Shown here in pieces: positions 1 to 7,473 of a DNA stretch of 44,667 bases. The DNA lies in contig NZ_CM002285.1 of NCBI RefSeq assembly GCF_000497445.1, positions 1,679,589 to 1,724,255 on the forward strand. Direction: 5' to 3'. Below the pieces are notes generated by a model. The model saw only the letters and a list, made by a program, of their open reading frames with translations, did no database searches and was not told the DNA's origin. The position numbers and the translations under genes are program-made. This DNA is from Streptomyces roseochromogenus subsp. oscitans DS 12.976. GTDB lineage: Bacteria > Actinomycetota > Actinomycetes > Streptomycetales > Streptomycetaceae. Each line of letters starts with the position of its first letter. The first letter of the stretch is position 1.

Positions 1-63
1 GGCCAGGGCGAGCGCGGCACCGGCGACGAGGGCGACGGACAGGGCACGGACGGTGCGGCGCAT
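1..63 (-). CDS. Secreted protein, N-terminal signal peptide only (cut by window edge)
   Basis: Only the first 21 codons are in the window. They read M-R-R-T-V-R followed by a hydrophobic Ala/Leu/Val stretch, which is a typical Sec signal peptide: positive n-region, then h-region. A GAGGAG ribosome binding site lies about nine bases upstream of the ATG, which supports the start. The mature protein lies outside the window, so its function cannot be named. Confidence 0.6.
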   Translation of the reverse strand, partial: MRRTVRALSVALVAGAALALA

Positions 64-446
64 GGGGCGGGCTCCTCGGCGGGCACGGCGGAACGGTCGG
101 CGGCGGTGGTACGCCGGACGCCGCTACGGCGGTGCGTCGGGCCCGGCCAGGGTGAGCGCGGCACTGCCGGACGGCGTCACGGGTACGGGGCACGGGGCGT
201 GCCCTCGCTGCCATCACAGCCCCCACGGCGCCACGGCGCGCGCGGCCGGACCCCATTCGCGGGACACGAGCGGCCGGCCGGGTGACACACCGGCTACCGC
301 ACCACAGGGCGGCTTCCGAGGTTTTCCGTCCCCTGAGCAGGTGACTCGGTAGGTGCCGACCGGGAGGCGACGGCCGTGTCGGCGAAGGTGCAGGAGTTCC
401 TGCCGGACAAGGACCGGGCAAGGACGAGTCCCCTGTGGAGGCAGAC
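64..446. other. Intergenic region, no convincing gene
   Basis: This 383-base gap separates the divergent signal-peptide gene (minus) and the DUF2795 gene (plus), so it should hold both promoters. I could not fix clear -10/-35 pairs. A 31-codon open frame starts with GTG at 376 behind GGGAGG and ends at 471, overlapping the DUF2795 start. Its first half has G/C-rich third positions, but it matches nothing I recognise. Confidence 0.4.
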
Positions 447-824
447 ATGCAGCGAGGCAGTGACCGGCTGAGCGTTCACCGGGACGACGAGATGAAACAC
501 GAGCTGAAGGACCTGCTGAGGTCCCGGCATCCGACGCGCGTGGAGGAGTGGCACGATCCGGAGCCGGCCGCCGACGACGACCCGGAGGTGTGGAGCGGGC
601 CCGTGGGCGGCCTGGGTTCGCCGGCGTCGCTGGAGCGGACGCGGGCGGAGCTGGCCCGGACCCTGAGCCGCGGCTGCTTCCCGGCGACCGCGCGTGACCT
701 GGCCCGCATGCTGCGCCGGCGGAACGCGCCGGGCACGCTGGCCGACGGGGTGGCGCGACTGCCGCACTCGGCGCGCTACGAGAATGTGCAGCAGCTGGCC
801 GAGGCGCTGGCGGGCGGCCGCTGA
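447..824 (+). CDS. DUF2795 domain protein
   Basis: A 125-residue soluble protein. The last ~65 residues match the DUF2795 pattern: a TRAELAR-like helix, a 'FPAT..DLARMLRRRNAP' segment, then 'LPHSARYENVQQLAEAL'. Such domains are widespread in actinobacteria and have no firmly known function. The N-terminal half is acidic and probably disordered around residues 40-55. I start at the ATG at 447 because GGAGG sits five bases upstream; an in-frame GTG four codons earlier lies inside that site. The gene is convergent with the DUF6158 gene and ends in a hairpin. Confidence 0.75.
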   Translation: MQRGSDRLSVHRDDEMKHELKDLLRSRHPTRVEEWHDPEPAADDDPEVWSGPVGGLGSPASLERTRAELARTLSRGCFPATARDLARMLRRRNAPGTLADGVARLPHSARYENVQQLAEALAGGR

Positions 825-842
825 GCCGGGGCCGAGCGGCCG
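815..842 (+). terminator. Hairpin at the end of the DUF2795 gene
   Basis: CGGCCGCT (815-822) pairs with AGCGGCCG (835-842) across a 12-base loop that contains the stop codon. It sits between two convergent genes and could act in both directions. There is no T-run, as is common in high-GC actinobacteria. Confidence 0.45.
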
Positions 843-855
843 GGACGGCGTGAAT

Positions 856-1113
856 TCAGGTGCCGGACGCCTCCGGAGTCGCCGCCTCGCCGCACCGCCG
901 TTCCCGGGCGCCCTCGCGGGTGCGGCCCGCGCTGACCAGACGGCGCGGGTTGCGGCGCAGATACTCGCCCTCCAGCTGTGCCATGCGCTCGTTGTGGGTC
1001 CGCAGCGCGTCGTTCGAGCCGTACAGGAGGGTGTCGTGGCGCGTGCGGTGGATCGTCTCCAGCTCCTTCATGAGCTGCTGGTCGTCCAGTCGGCTGGGGT
1101 CGACTCCGGTCAT
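856..1113 (-). CDS. DUF6158 family small protein
   Basis: An 85-residue protein. The start MTGVDPSRLDD, then 'LMKELETIHRTRHDTLLYGSNDALRTHN' and 'LEGEYLRRNP', match the small DUF6158 family found in Streptomyces as I recall it. The core looks like two amphipathic helices rich in Arg, Glu and Leu. The tail after residue 60 is basic and low in complexity. The open frame extends far upstream, but the ATG at 1113 matches the usual family start. Function is unknown. It is convergent with the DUF2795 gene. Confidence 0.7.
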   Translation of the reverse strand: MTGVDPSRLDDQQLMKELETIHRTRHDTLLYGSNDALRTHNERMAQLEGEYLRRNPRRLVSAGRTREGARERRCGEAATPEASGT

Positions 1114-1211
1114 GTGGTGCCCCGCTCGTCGTGTCCGTGTTCCTGAGACCACTGTACGAACATCCGGGTTCCCGGGCCTCCGCATGCAACCGTCCCGGCC
1201 GGGCACGGGTC

Positions 1212-2831
1212 CTAGCGAGCCCGTGCCACGCGGCGTTCGTCCCAGACGGGTTCCGGGGTCTCGCGGACGCGGCCGTCGCTGCCGAAGACCAGGTAGCGGT
1301 CGAAGGAGCGGGCGAACCAGCGGTCGTGGGTGACCGCGAGGACCGTGCCCTCGAAGGCCTCCAGGCCCTCCTGGAGGGCCTCGGCGGACTCCAGGTCGAG
1401 GTTGTCGGTGGGCTCGTCCAGCAGCAGGGCGGTGACGCCCTCCAGTTCCAGCAGCAGGATCTGGAAGCGGGCCTGCTGGCCGCCGGAGAGCCGGTCGAAG
1501 GACTGCTCGGCCTGCTGGGTCAGCTCGTAGCGGCGCAGCCTCGACATGGCCGCGCCGCGGTCCTGGGAGTGCTCCTTCCACAGGATGTCGAGCAGGGTGC
1601 GGCCCTGGAGTTCGGGGTGCGCGTGGGTCTGTGCGAAGTGGCCGGGTACGACGCGTGCGCCGAGCTTCCACTCCCCCGTGTGCGCGACGTCGTCGCCCGC
1701 GAGCAGCCGCAGGAAGTGCGACTTGCCGGAGCCGTTGGAGCCGAGGACAGCGACCCGTTCGCCGTAGAAGACCTCCAGGTCGAACGGCTGCATCAGGCCG
1801 GTCAGCTCAAGTCCCTTGCAGGTGACCGCCCTTACGCCGGTGCGGCCGCCCTTCAGGCGCATGGTGATGTCCTGCTCGCGCGGCGGCTCTGGGGGCGGTC
1901 CGGCCTCCTCGAACTTGCGCAGCCGGGTCTGGGCGGCCGCGTACCGGGAGGCCAGCTCGTGGGAGACGGAGGCTGCCTGACGCAGGCTCAGCACCAGCTT
2001 CTTGAGCTGGGCGTGCTTCTCGTCCCAGCGGCGGCGCAACTCCTCGAAGCGGGCGAAGCGTTCGCGGCGGGCCTCGTGATAGGTGGCGAAGCCGCCGCCG
2101 TGCACCCAGGCGTCGGCACCGGCCGGCCCGGGCTCCACGGAGACGATCTTCTCGGCGGCACGGGCGAGCAGTTCACGGTCGTGCGAGACGAACAGGACCG
2201 TCTTGCGGGTCTCCCGCAGCTGCTCCTCCAGCCACCGTTTGCCCGGCACGTCGAGGTAGTTGTCCGGCTCGTCCAGCAGCAGCACCTCGTCGGTGCCGCG
2301 CAGCAGCGCCTCCAGCACGAGGCGTTTCTGCTCGCCGCCGGAGAGGGTGCGCACCTGGCGCCACTGGGCGCGCTCGTACGGCATGCCGAGGGCGGCGGTG
2401 GTGCACATGTCCCACAGGGTCTCGGCCTCGTAGCCGCGCGCCTCGGCCCAGTCGGCGAGGGCCTGGGCGTAGGCCAGCTGGGCGGCCTCGTCGTCGACCG
2501 TCATGATGGCGTGCTCGGCCTCGTCGACCGCCTGTGCGGCCTCGCGGATGCGGGGCGGGGCGACGGACACGAGCAGGTCCCGTACGGTCGTCTCGTCGCG
2601 TACGGAGCCCACGAACTGACGCATCACGCCGAGCCCGCCGCTGACGGTGACGGTGCCGCCGTGCGGCTTCAGCTCGCCGGAGATCAGTCGCAGCAGGGTC
2701 GTCTTGCCGGCGCCGTTCGGGCCGACGAGGGCGACGGCGGCGCCTTCGCCGACCCGGAAGGACACGTCCCCGAGCAGGGTCCTCCCGTCGGGGAGGTGGT
2801 ACTCGAGGTGCGCGGCTTCCAGATGTCCCAT
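1212..2831 (-). CDS. ABC-F family ATPase (tandem ATP-binding cassettes)
   Basis: A 539-residue protein with two ABC ATPase domains and no membrane segments, the layout of ABC-F proteins that act on ribosomes (translation factors or antibiotic-resistance proteins). Domain 1 has Walker A GPNGAGKT near residue 37, signature LSGGEQKR and Walker B VLLLDEPDNYLD. Domain 2 has GSNGSGKS, LSGGQQAR and ALLLDEPTDNLD. A charged helical linker (about residues 245-320, rich in Arg, Glu and Lys) fits the inter-domain P-site tRNA interaction motif. Domain 1 reads DEPDN where most members have DEPTN. I see no transporter partner. Whether it gives antibiotic resistance cannot be told from sequence alone. Confidence 0.88.
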   Translation of the reverse strand: MGHLEAAHLEYHLPDGRTLLGDVSFRVGEGAAVALVGPNGAGKTTLLRLISGELKPHGGTVTVSGGLGVMRQFVGSVRDETTVRDLLVSVAPPRIREAAQAVDEAEHAIMTVDDEAAQLAYAQALADWAEARGYEAETLWDMCTTAALGMPYERAQWRQVRTLSGGEQKRLVLEALLRGTDEVLLLDEPDNYLDVPGKRWLEEQLRETRKTVLFVSHDRELLARAAEKIVSVEPGPAGADAWVHGGGFATYHEARRERFARFEELRRRWDEKHAQLKKLVLSLRQAASVSHELASRYAAAQTRLRKFEEAGPPPEPPREQDITMRLKGGRTGVRAVTCKGLELTGLMQPFDLEVFYGERVAVLGSNGSGKSHFLRLLAGDDVAHTGEWKLGARVVPGHFAQTHAHPELQGRTLLDILWKEHSQDRGAAMSRLRRYELTQQAEQSFDRLSGGQQARFQILLLELEGVTALLLDEPTDNLDLESAEALQEGLEAFEGTVLAVTHDRWFARSFDRYLVFGSDGRVRETPEPVWDERRVARAR

Positions 2832-3019
2832 GGGCAGGCATTCTCCGGGGACGGCCGGTACCGGGGCAAACGCTTATCCGCCGGCTGTCCGCCGGCTCCG
2901 TGAACATTCCGCGTGCACGGCCGGCAGTCCGCGCCAGCGCGGCGCGCCGCTGCCCCGCGCCTCCACGGCCTCCCCCCGGCCGCCATCCCCACCGACTACC
3001 CCGCCGCCGCGCCCACCGG

Positions 3020-3676
3020 CTACTGCGCCGTCTCCACCGGCTCCCCCGTCGGGCCGCTCTCCCCGGCCGGTTCCACCACGGCGCTGTCCCAGGACAGGAC
3101 CTTCCAGCCGTCGGACGGGGAGCCCTCCAGGACAATCACGCCGGTGTTCCTCAGGGGGCGGGCGGCGGCGTAGGCAACGTCGACGTTGTGGGCGCGGGCA
3201 GCGGTCCACAGGCGGATCGCGGCGCCGTGGCTGACCACGGCCACGGTGCCGGCGCCGCTCGCGGCGGCCTCCGCGATCACGGCGTCGTACCGGGCGAGGG
3301 CCTCCTCGCCGCTCTCTCCGCCGGGGATGCGCTGCCCGGTGTCGCCGGCCGCCCACGCGAACACCGTGCGCATGTACTCCCGGCCCTCGGGGGACTCCCC
3401 GGGCAGCATCTCCAGGTCGCCGGCGGACACCTCGCGCACGCCGTCGCGGACGATCGTCCCAAGGCCCCGGGCTGCGGCCAGCGGGGCGGCGGTGAGCTGG
3501 GTGCGCCGCATCGTGGAGACGTAGAGGGCCTCGATGTCCTCCCCGGCGAGCGCCTCGGGCAGTGCGGCGGCCTGTGCCTCGCCGAGCGGGGTCAGCCCGG
3601 GACCGGGCACGGCGGTGTCCAGCAGGTGGTCCAGGTTGGACGGGGTCTCACCGTGGCGGACGAGGAGGAGGTGCAT
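3020..3676 (-). CDS. Histidine phosphatase family protein (phosphoglycerate mutase-like)
   Basis: A 218-residue protein starting MHLLLVRHGETPSN. RHGE carries the catalytic His of the branch-1 histidine phosphatase superfamily. The second conserved block 'STMRRTQLTAAPLA' supplies the phosphate-binding Arg, Glu lies in the 'GGESGEEAL' region, and the second catalytic His is in 'VVSHGAAIRLW'. The substrate cannot be inferred; members act on sugar phosphates, phosphoglycerate or other small phosphoesters. AAGGAGA eight bases upstream supports the ATG. It diverges from the methyltransferase gene. The C-terminal 20 residues are acidic and variable. Confidence 0.85.
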   Translation of the reverse strand: MHLLLVRHGETPSNLDHLLDTAVPGPGLTPLGEAQAAALPEALAGEDIEALYVSTMRRTQLTAAPLAAARGLGTIVRDGVREVSAGDLEMLPGESPEGREYMRTVFAWAAGDTGQRIPGGESGEEALARYDAVIAEAAASGAGTVAVVSHGAAIRLWTAARAHNVDVAYAAARPLRNTGVIVLEGSPSDGWKVLSWDSAVVEPAGESGPTGEPVETAQ

Positions 3677-3880
3677 CCGGGGGTCTCCTTACGCGCCGGC
3701 CGGGCGCCCGGCGCAGACAGGCACAAGAAACGGGCACTTCAGCGTAACCGGCCGCCGAACAGCTCCGATCCTCTCCATCTCCTCTCCGTTGGTCCACATT
3801 GCGAGACTCTGGTCTCATTATTCGGCATGCGCGCGTACGCTGATGCGTACCAGCGGAGACGAGGGTGAAGGGGAACAACC

Positions 3881-4702
3881 ATGCCGAAAGCGCGGGAGAC
3901 CGCCGTCTACACGCACGGGCACCACGAGTCGGTGCTGCGTTCGCACACCTGGCGGACCGCCGCCAACTCCGCGGCCTATCTGCTCGGCTCCCTGAAGCCG
4001 CACATGAAGATCCTGGACATCGGCTGCGGTCCGGGCACCATCACCGCCGACCTGGCGGAACTGGTCCCGGACGGCCAGGTCACCGGCGTCGACCACGCGC
4101 CGGGCATCCTGGACCAGGCCCGGGCCACCGCGGCCGGGCGCGGTCTGGCGAACGTGGACTTCGCGGTCGCCGACGTGCACGCGCTGGACTATCCCGACGA
4201 CACCTTCTGTGTGGTCCACGCCCACCAGGTGCTGCAGCACGTCGGCGACCCGGTGCAGGCGCTGCGCGAGATGCGCCGGGTGACCAGACCGGGTGGGTTC
4301 ATCGCCGTACGCGACGGGGACTACGCGGCGATGACCTGGTATCCGGCGGTGCCGGGCCTGGACGACTGGCTGGACCTGTACGAGCGGGTGGCCCGCGCCA
4401 ACGGCGGTGAGCCCGACGCCGGGCGCCGGCTGAAGGCGTGGGCGCTGGCCGCCGGGCTGACCGACATCACCGTCACCTCCAGCACCTGGACATTCGCCAC
4501 GCCCGAGGAGCGGGCCTGGTGGAGCGGTCTGTGGGCCGACCGCACCCTGGCCTCCGCCTACGCCGAACGGGCCACGCGGGGCGGCCACGCCACCGAGGAA
4601 GGGCTGCGGGCCGTGTCCGAGGCATGGCGGGAGTGGGGCCGGCGGGAGGACGGCTGGTTCGCGGTCCTGCACGGAGAGATTCTGTGCCGCAAGGAAGCCT
4701 GA
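3881..4702 (+). CDS. Class I SAM-dependent methyltransferase
   Basis: A 273-residue Rossmann-fold methyltransferase. Motif I is 'ILDIGCGPGTITADLA' (about residues 44-59), followed by 'VTGVDHAP' (acidic residue for SAM ribose), 'DFAVADVHALDYPD' and the post-motif 'LREMRRVTRPGGFIAVRDGDY'. It resembles UbiE/Methyltransf_11-type enzymes; the methyl acceptor is unknown. The C-terminal part (WSTF-like aromatic stretch and 'EWGRREDGWFAVLHGEILCRK') probably forms a lid over the substrate. An AAGGGG site lies upstream of the ATG. It is convergent with the gvpL-type gene and separated from it by a 46-base spacer. Confidence 0.85.
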   Translation: MPKARETAVYTHGHHESVLRSHTWRTAANSAAYLLGSLKPHMKILDIGCGPGTITADLAELVPDGQVTGVDHAPGILDQARATAAGRGLANVDFAVADVHALDYPDDTFCVVHAHQVLQHVGDPVQALREMRRVTRPGGFIAVRDGDYAAMTWYPAVPGLDDWLDLYERVARANGGEPDAGRRLKAWALAAGLTDITVTSSTWTFATPEERAWWSGLWADRTLASAYAERATRGGHATEEGLRAVSEAWREWGRREDGWFAVLHGEILCRKEA

Positions 4703-4743
4703 TCCGGGAAGACAGTCCGGATTCCTGATTCCTGATTCCCGGA
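4703..4743. terminator. Hairpin between convergent genes
   Basis: TCCGGGAA (4703-4710) pairs with TTCCCGGA (4736-4743). The loop holds a short direct repeat, GATTCCT repeated. It fills the gap between the methyltransferase stop and the gvpL-type stop, so it could terminate both transcripts. Confidence 0.45.
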
Positions 4744-4748
4744 GACAG

Positions 4749-5429
4749 TTACGGCACCGCCTCCCCCGTGAAGGAATAGGCGGCCCAGGGGCCGGTGAGT
4801 TCCACACGGATTCCGGGTGCCTCGTCCCGCGCGCGATCCACCAGTTCCACGAATTCCTCGGACTGCGCGCGGGGCACCAGATAGGCCGCGGCGAGGACGT
4901 TCCGGCCGGGCACGGTGGACAGCCCGGAGATCTCGGGGGTGTGCAGCCGTGAATCCTCGGCGTGCCGGGAGAGGAGCTCGTGCAGCGAGCGGGCGAACGC
5001 CTCGGCCCGCGCGGGAGCGGGTTCGGCGGGCTCGGGCTCCAGGGACAGCGTCACACCCCACTCCACCCGGCCCTCCAGCCGGTCGAGAGTGCGCCGGAAT
5101 TCGTCCTCACGGGCCTCGATCATCATGCGCACCGACCAGTCGTCCTGGAAGACGATCCCGGGCCGGAGCGGCAGCGGGGTCGTGACCGTGGTGAGTGCGT
5201 CGATCACGCCCTGGTGCGCGCGGGCGGTCGCGTCCAGCCAGTCCGGGTCGTCCAGGTGCGCCTTCAGGGCGTCCTCGCAGCAGTCCGCCGCCGGGACCGT
5301 ACTGACGACCGCGACCAGGTCGTGGTGGCGCAGCAGCGCCGGCGGGGCGCCCCCGACGCCTTTGAGCTCGGCCTGCAGGGGCGTCCCGAAGGGGCGGCAG
5401 ACGGCGTAGACGTAACGCGGTCCGGTCAT
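4749..5429 (-). CDS. GvpL/GvpF family gas vesicle protein (orphan)
   Basis: A 226-residue protein matching the GvpL/GvpF family: start 'MTGPRYVYAVCRPF', middle 'ARAHQGVIDALTTVTTPLPLRPGIVFQDD', then 'LEGRVEWGVTLSLEP' and the C-terminal 'GRNVLAAAYLVPRAQSEEFVELVDRA'. These proteins are minor gas-vesicle components or assembly factors. No other gvp gene (gvpA, J, K, N, O, S) is visible in the window, so the role here is uncertain. GAAGGAG lies upstream of the ATG. It is 146 bases downstream of the transketolase on the same strand and may be co-transcribed with it. Confidence 0.85.
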   Translation of the reverse strand: MTGPRYVYAVCRPFGTPLQAELKGVGGAPPALLRHHDLVAVVSTVPAADCCEDALKAHLDDPDWLDATARAHQGVIDALTTVTTPLPLRPGIVFQDDWSVRMMIEAREDEFRRTLDRLEGRVEWGVTLSLEPEPAEPAPARAEAFARSLHELLSRHAEDSRLHTPEISGLSTVPGRNVLAAAYLVPRAQSEEFVELVDRARDEAPGIRVELTGPWAAYSFTGEAVP

Positions 5430-5575
5430 GGTGTCTCCTTCGGGCGCGGCCCGGTTCCTTGCCGGCTCCCTTCAGGGTGAGGAAACGGGCGAGGTTCGTC
5501 AGCTCCAGCCTGGCCCGGCGGCCCGGCGCACGCCACAGGTCGCCGGTCCGCCGACCGCCGTGGCGGATACGGCGG

Positions 5576-7423
5576 TCATCGCACGATCGCCTCCTCCACC
5601 AGCAGCTTGGCGGCCGCCGCGATACCGAGGGCGTCGATACCGGCCGCGTGCAGCTGCTCGTCGGGCGCGGCCGAGCCCGGCATGGCCCGTACCGCGAGCC
5701 GGACCAGCCGGGGCACGGGCCGGCCGTCGGCGAAGGCCCCCGCGACGGCGTCGCCGAGGCCGCCCTCGGCATGGTGGTCCTCCACGGTGAGCAGACAGCC
5801 GGTCTCCTCGGCGGCCCGGCGCAGCGTGTCCGTGTCGACGGGCTTGACGGAGTACAGGTCGATCACCCGCACCCGGACGCCGTCCTCGGCGAGCCGGTCG
5901 GCCGCGGCCAGCGCCTCCGGTACGGTGACCCCGGCCGCGACGACCGTCAGCCGGTCCTCCTCGCTCGACCGGAGCGTCTTGCTGCCGCCGACCGGGAACT
6001 CCTCCTCGGGGCCGTAGATCACCGGCGTCTTCCCGCGCGAGGTACGCAGATAGCGGATGCCGTCCAGCCCGGACATCGCCGCGACCAGCCGGGCGGTCTG
6101 GTTGGCGTCGCACGGATACAGCACGGTCGAGCCGTACACGGCGCGGAACATGGCCAGATCCTCCAGGCCCATCTGCGAGGGCCCGTCCTGCCCGATCGCG
6201 ACCCCGGCGTGCGAGCCGACCAGGTTGATGCCGGAGCCGCTGATGGACGCCATGCGCACGAAATCGTAGGCCCGGGTGAAGAACGCGGCGAACGTGGAGG
6301 CGTACGGCAGCCAGCCCCGCGCGGCCATGCCGACGGCCGCGGCGACCAGCTGCTGCTCGGCGATGTAGCACTCGAAGAACCGCTCGGGGTGCGCCTTGGC
6401 GAACTCCTCGGTGCGGGTGGAGTCGCCGACTTCGCCGTCCAGGGCGACCACGTCGCGGCGGGCGGTGCCGAGCGCGGCGAGGGCAGCGCCGAAGGCGTCC
6501 CGGGTCGCGACCTCGTCGCCCTTGCCGTAGCGCGGGAGCCGGAGCACCTCGGTGGTCAGGTCGCGCAGCGCCGCGGCGGCCGGCGGCTCGTTGACCCGGA
6601 CGTGCAGGTCGCGCGGTCCGCCGAGCTCGGCGATGGCCTGCTCGGCGTCCGGCAGCGGCTTTCCGTGGTGCCCCTCGCGGTCTTCGACAGCGGCGACGCC
6701 CTTGCCCTTGAGGGTGCGGGCGAGCACCACGACGGGCTGCCCGTCCGTGGCCAGCGCCTCGCCGTAGGCCCGGTCGATCGCGTCGACGTCATGGCCGTCG
6801 ACCTCGAGGGTGCGCCAGCCGAAGGCCTCGAAGCGGCGGGCGTAGGCGTCCAGGTCGTGGCCGTGCCGGGTGGGGCCGCGCTGGCCGAGCCGGTTGACGT
6901 CCACGATCGCGATCAGGTTGTCGAGGCCCTCGTACCCGGCGTGTTCGGCGGCCTCCCACACCGAGCCCTCGGCCAGCTCGCTGTCGCCGCACAGCACCCA
7001 CACCCGGTAGCCGGTGCGGTCCAGGTGCTTGCCGGCGAGGGCGATGCCGACGCCGACCGGCAGGCCCTGGCCGAGGGATCCGGTGGCGGTCTCCACCCAG
7101 GGCAGCCGCCGGGGCGTCGGATGTCCCTCGAGCCGGCTGCCGATCCTGCGGAAGGTGAGCAGTTCGCCGTCCTCGATCACACCGGCGGCCTTGTACGCGG
7201 CGTACAGCAGGGGCGAGGCGTGTCCCTTGGACAGCACGAAGCGGTCGTTGGCCGGGTGTTCGGGGCGCTCGAAGTCGTAGCGCAGATGGTGGGCGAGCAG
7301 GACGGCCAGCAGATCGGCGGCGGACATCGAGGACGTGGGGTGCCCGGACCCCGCGGCATCGGACGCCCGCACACTGTCCACGCGCAACTGCTGTCCCAGT
7401 TCGGCGAGTTCGGCGGTGTTCAT
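5576..7423 (-). CDS. Transketolase, short animal-type form
   Basis: A 615-residue thiamine-diphosphate enzyme that should move two-carbon ketol units between sugar phosphates. The N-terminal half shows 'AGSGHPTSSMSAADLLAVL', 'FVLSKGHASPLLYAA' and 'VLCGDSELAEGSVWEAAEHA' followed by 'DVNRLGQRG' (GDG-type ThDP/metal motif). The pyrimidine-binding domain starts near residue 320 ('ATRDAFGAALAALG') with the catalytic Glu in 'FFECYIAEQQLVAAAVGMA'. At 615 residues it is shorter than the usual bacterial TktA (about 660-700) and is closer to the animal/archaeal-like form. AAGGAG precedes the ATG. It lies 50 bases after the FAD oxidoreductase, probably in one operon, and is likely a secondary copy of the housekeeping enzyme. 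Confidence 0.88.
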   Translation of the reverse strand: MNTAELAELGQQLRVDSVRASDAAGSGHPTSSMSAADLLAVLLAHHLRYDFERPEHPANDRFVLSKGHASPLLYAAYKAAGVIEDGELLTFRRIGSRLEGHPTPRRLPWVETATGSLGQGLPVGVGIALAGKHLDRTGYRVWVLCGDSELAEGSVWEAAEHAGYEGLDNLIAIVDVNRLGQRGPTRHGHDLDAYARRFEAFGWRTLEVDGHDVDAIDRAYGEALATDGQPVVVLARTLKGKGVAAVEDREGHHGKPLPDAEQAIAELGGPRDLHVRVNEPPAAAALRDLTTEVLRLPRYGKGDEVATRDAFGAALAALGTARRDVVALDGEVGDSTRTEEFAKAHPERFFECYIAEQQLVAAAVGMAARGWLPYASTFAAFFTRAYDFVRMASISGSGINLVGSHAGVAIGQDGPSQMGLEDLAMFRAVYGSTVLYPCDANQTARLVAAMSGLDGIRYLRTSRGKTPVIYGPEEEFPVGGSKTLRSSEEDRLTVVAAGVTVPEALAAADRLAEDGVRVRVIDLYSVKPVDTDTLRRAAEETGCLLTVEDHHAEGGLGDAVAGAFADGRPVPRLVRLAVRAMPGSAAPDEQLHAAGIDALGIAAAAKLLVEEAIVR

Positions 7424-7473
7424 GAGTCTCCTTGCACAGAGTCGGGTGTCGAGTGAGGCCACGGCCCGCGGGG

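Noticed and set aside
376..471. 31-codon GTG frame with a GGGAGG site upstream
   Set aside because: Good codon bias only in the first half, no family match, and it overlaps the better-supported DUF2795 start.
5499..5579. 26-codon frame overlapping the transketolase stop as ATGA
   Set aside because: Its position suggests coupling, but the peptide has no recognisable features. A neighbouring frame contains an LTNLARFLTLKGAG-like stretch that could hint at a small frameshifted gene before gvpL; I could not support either reading.
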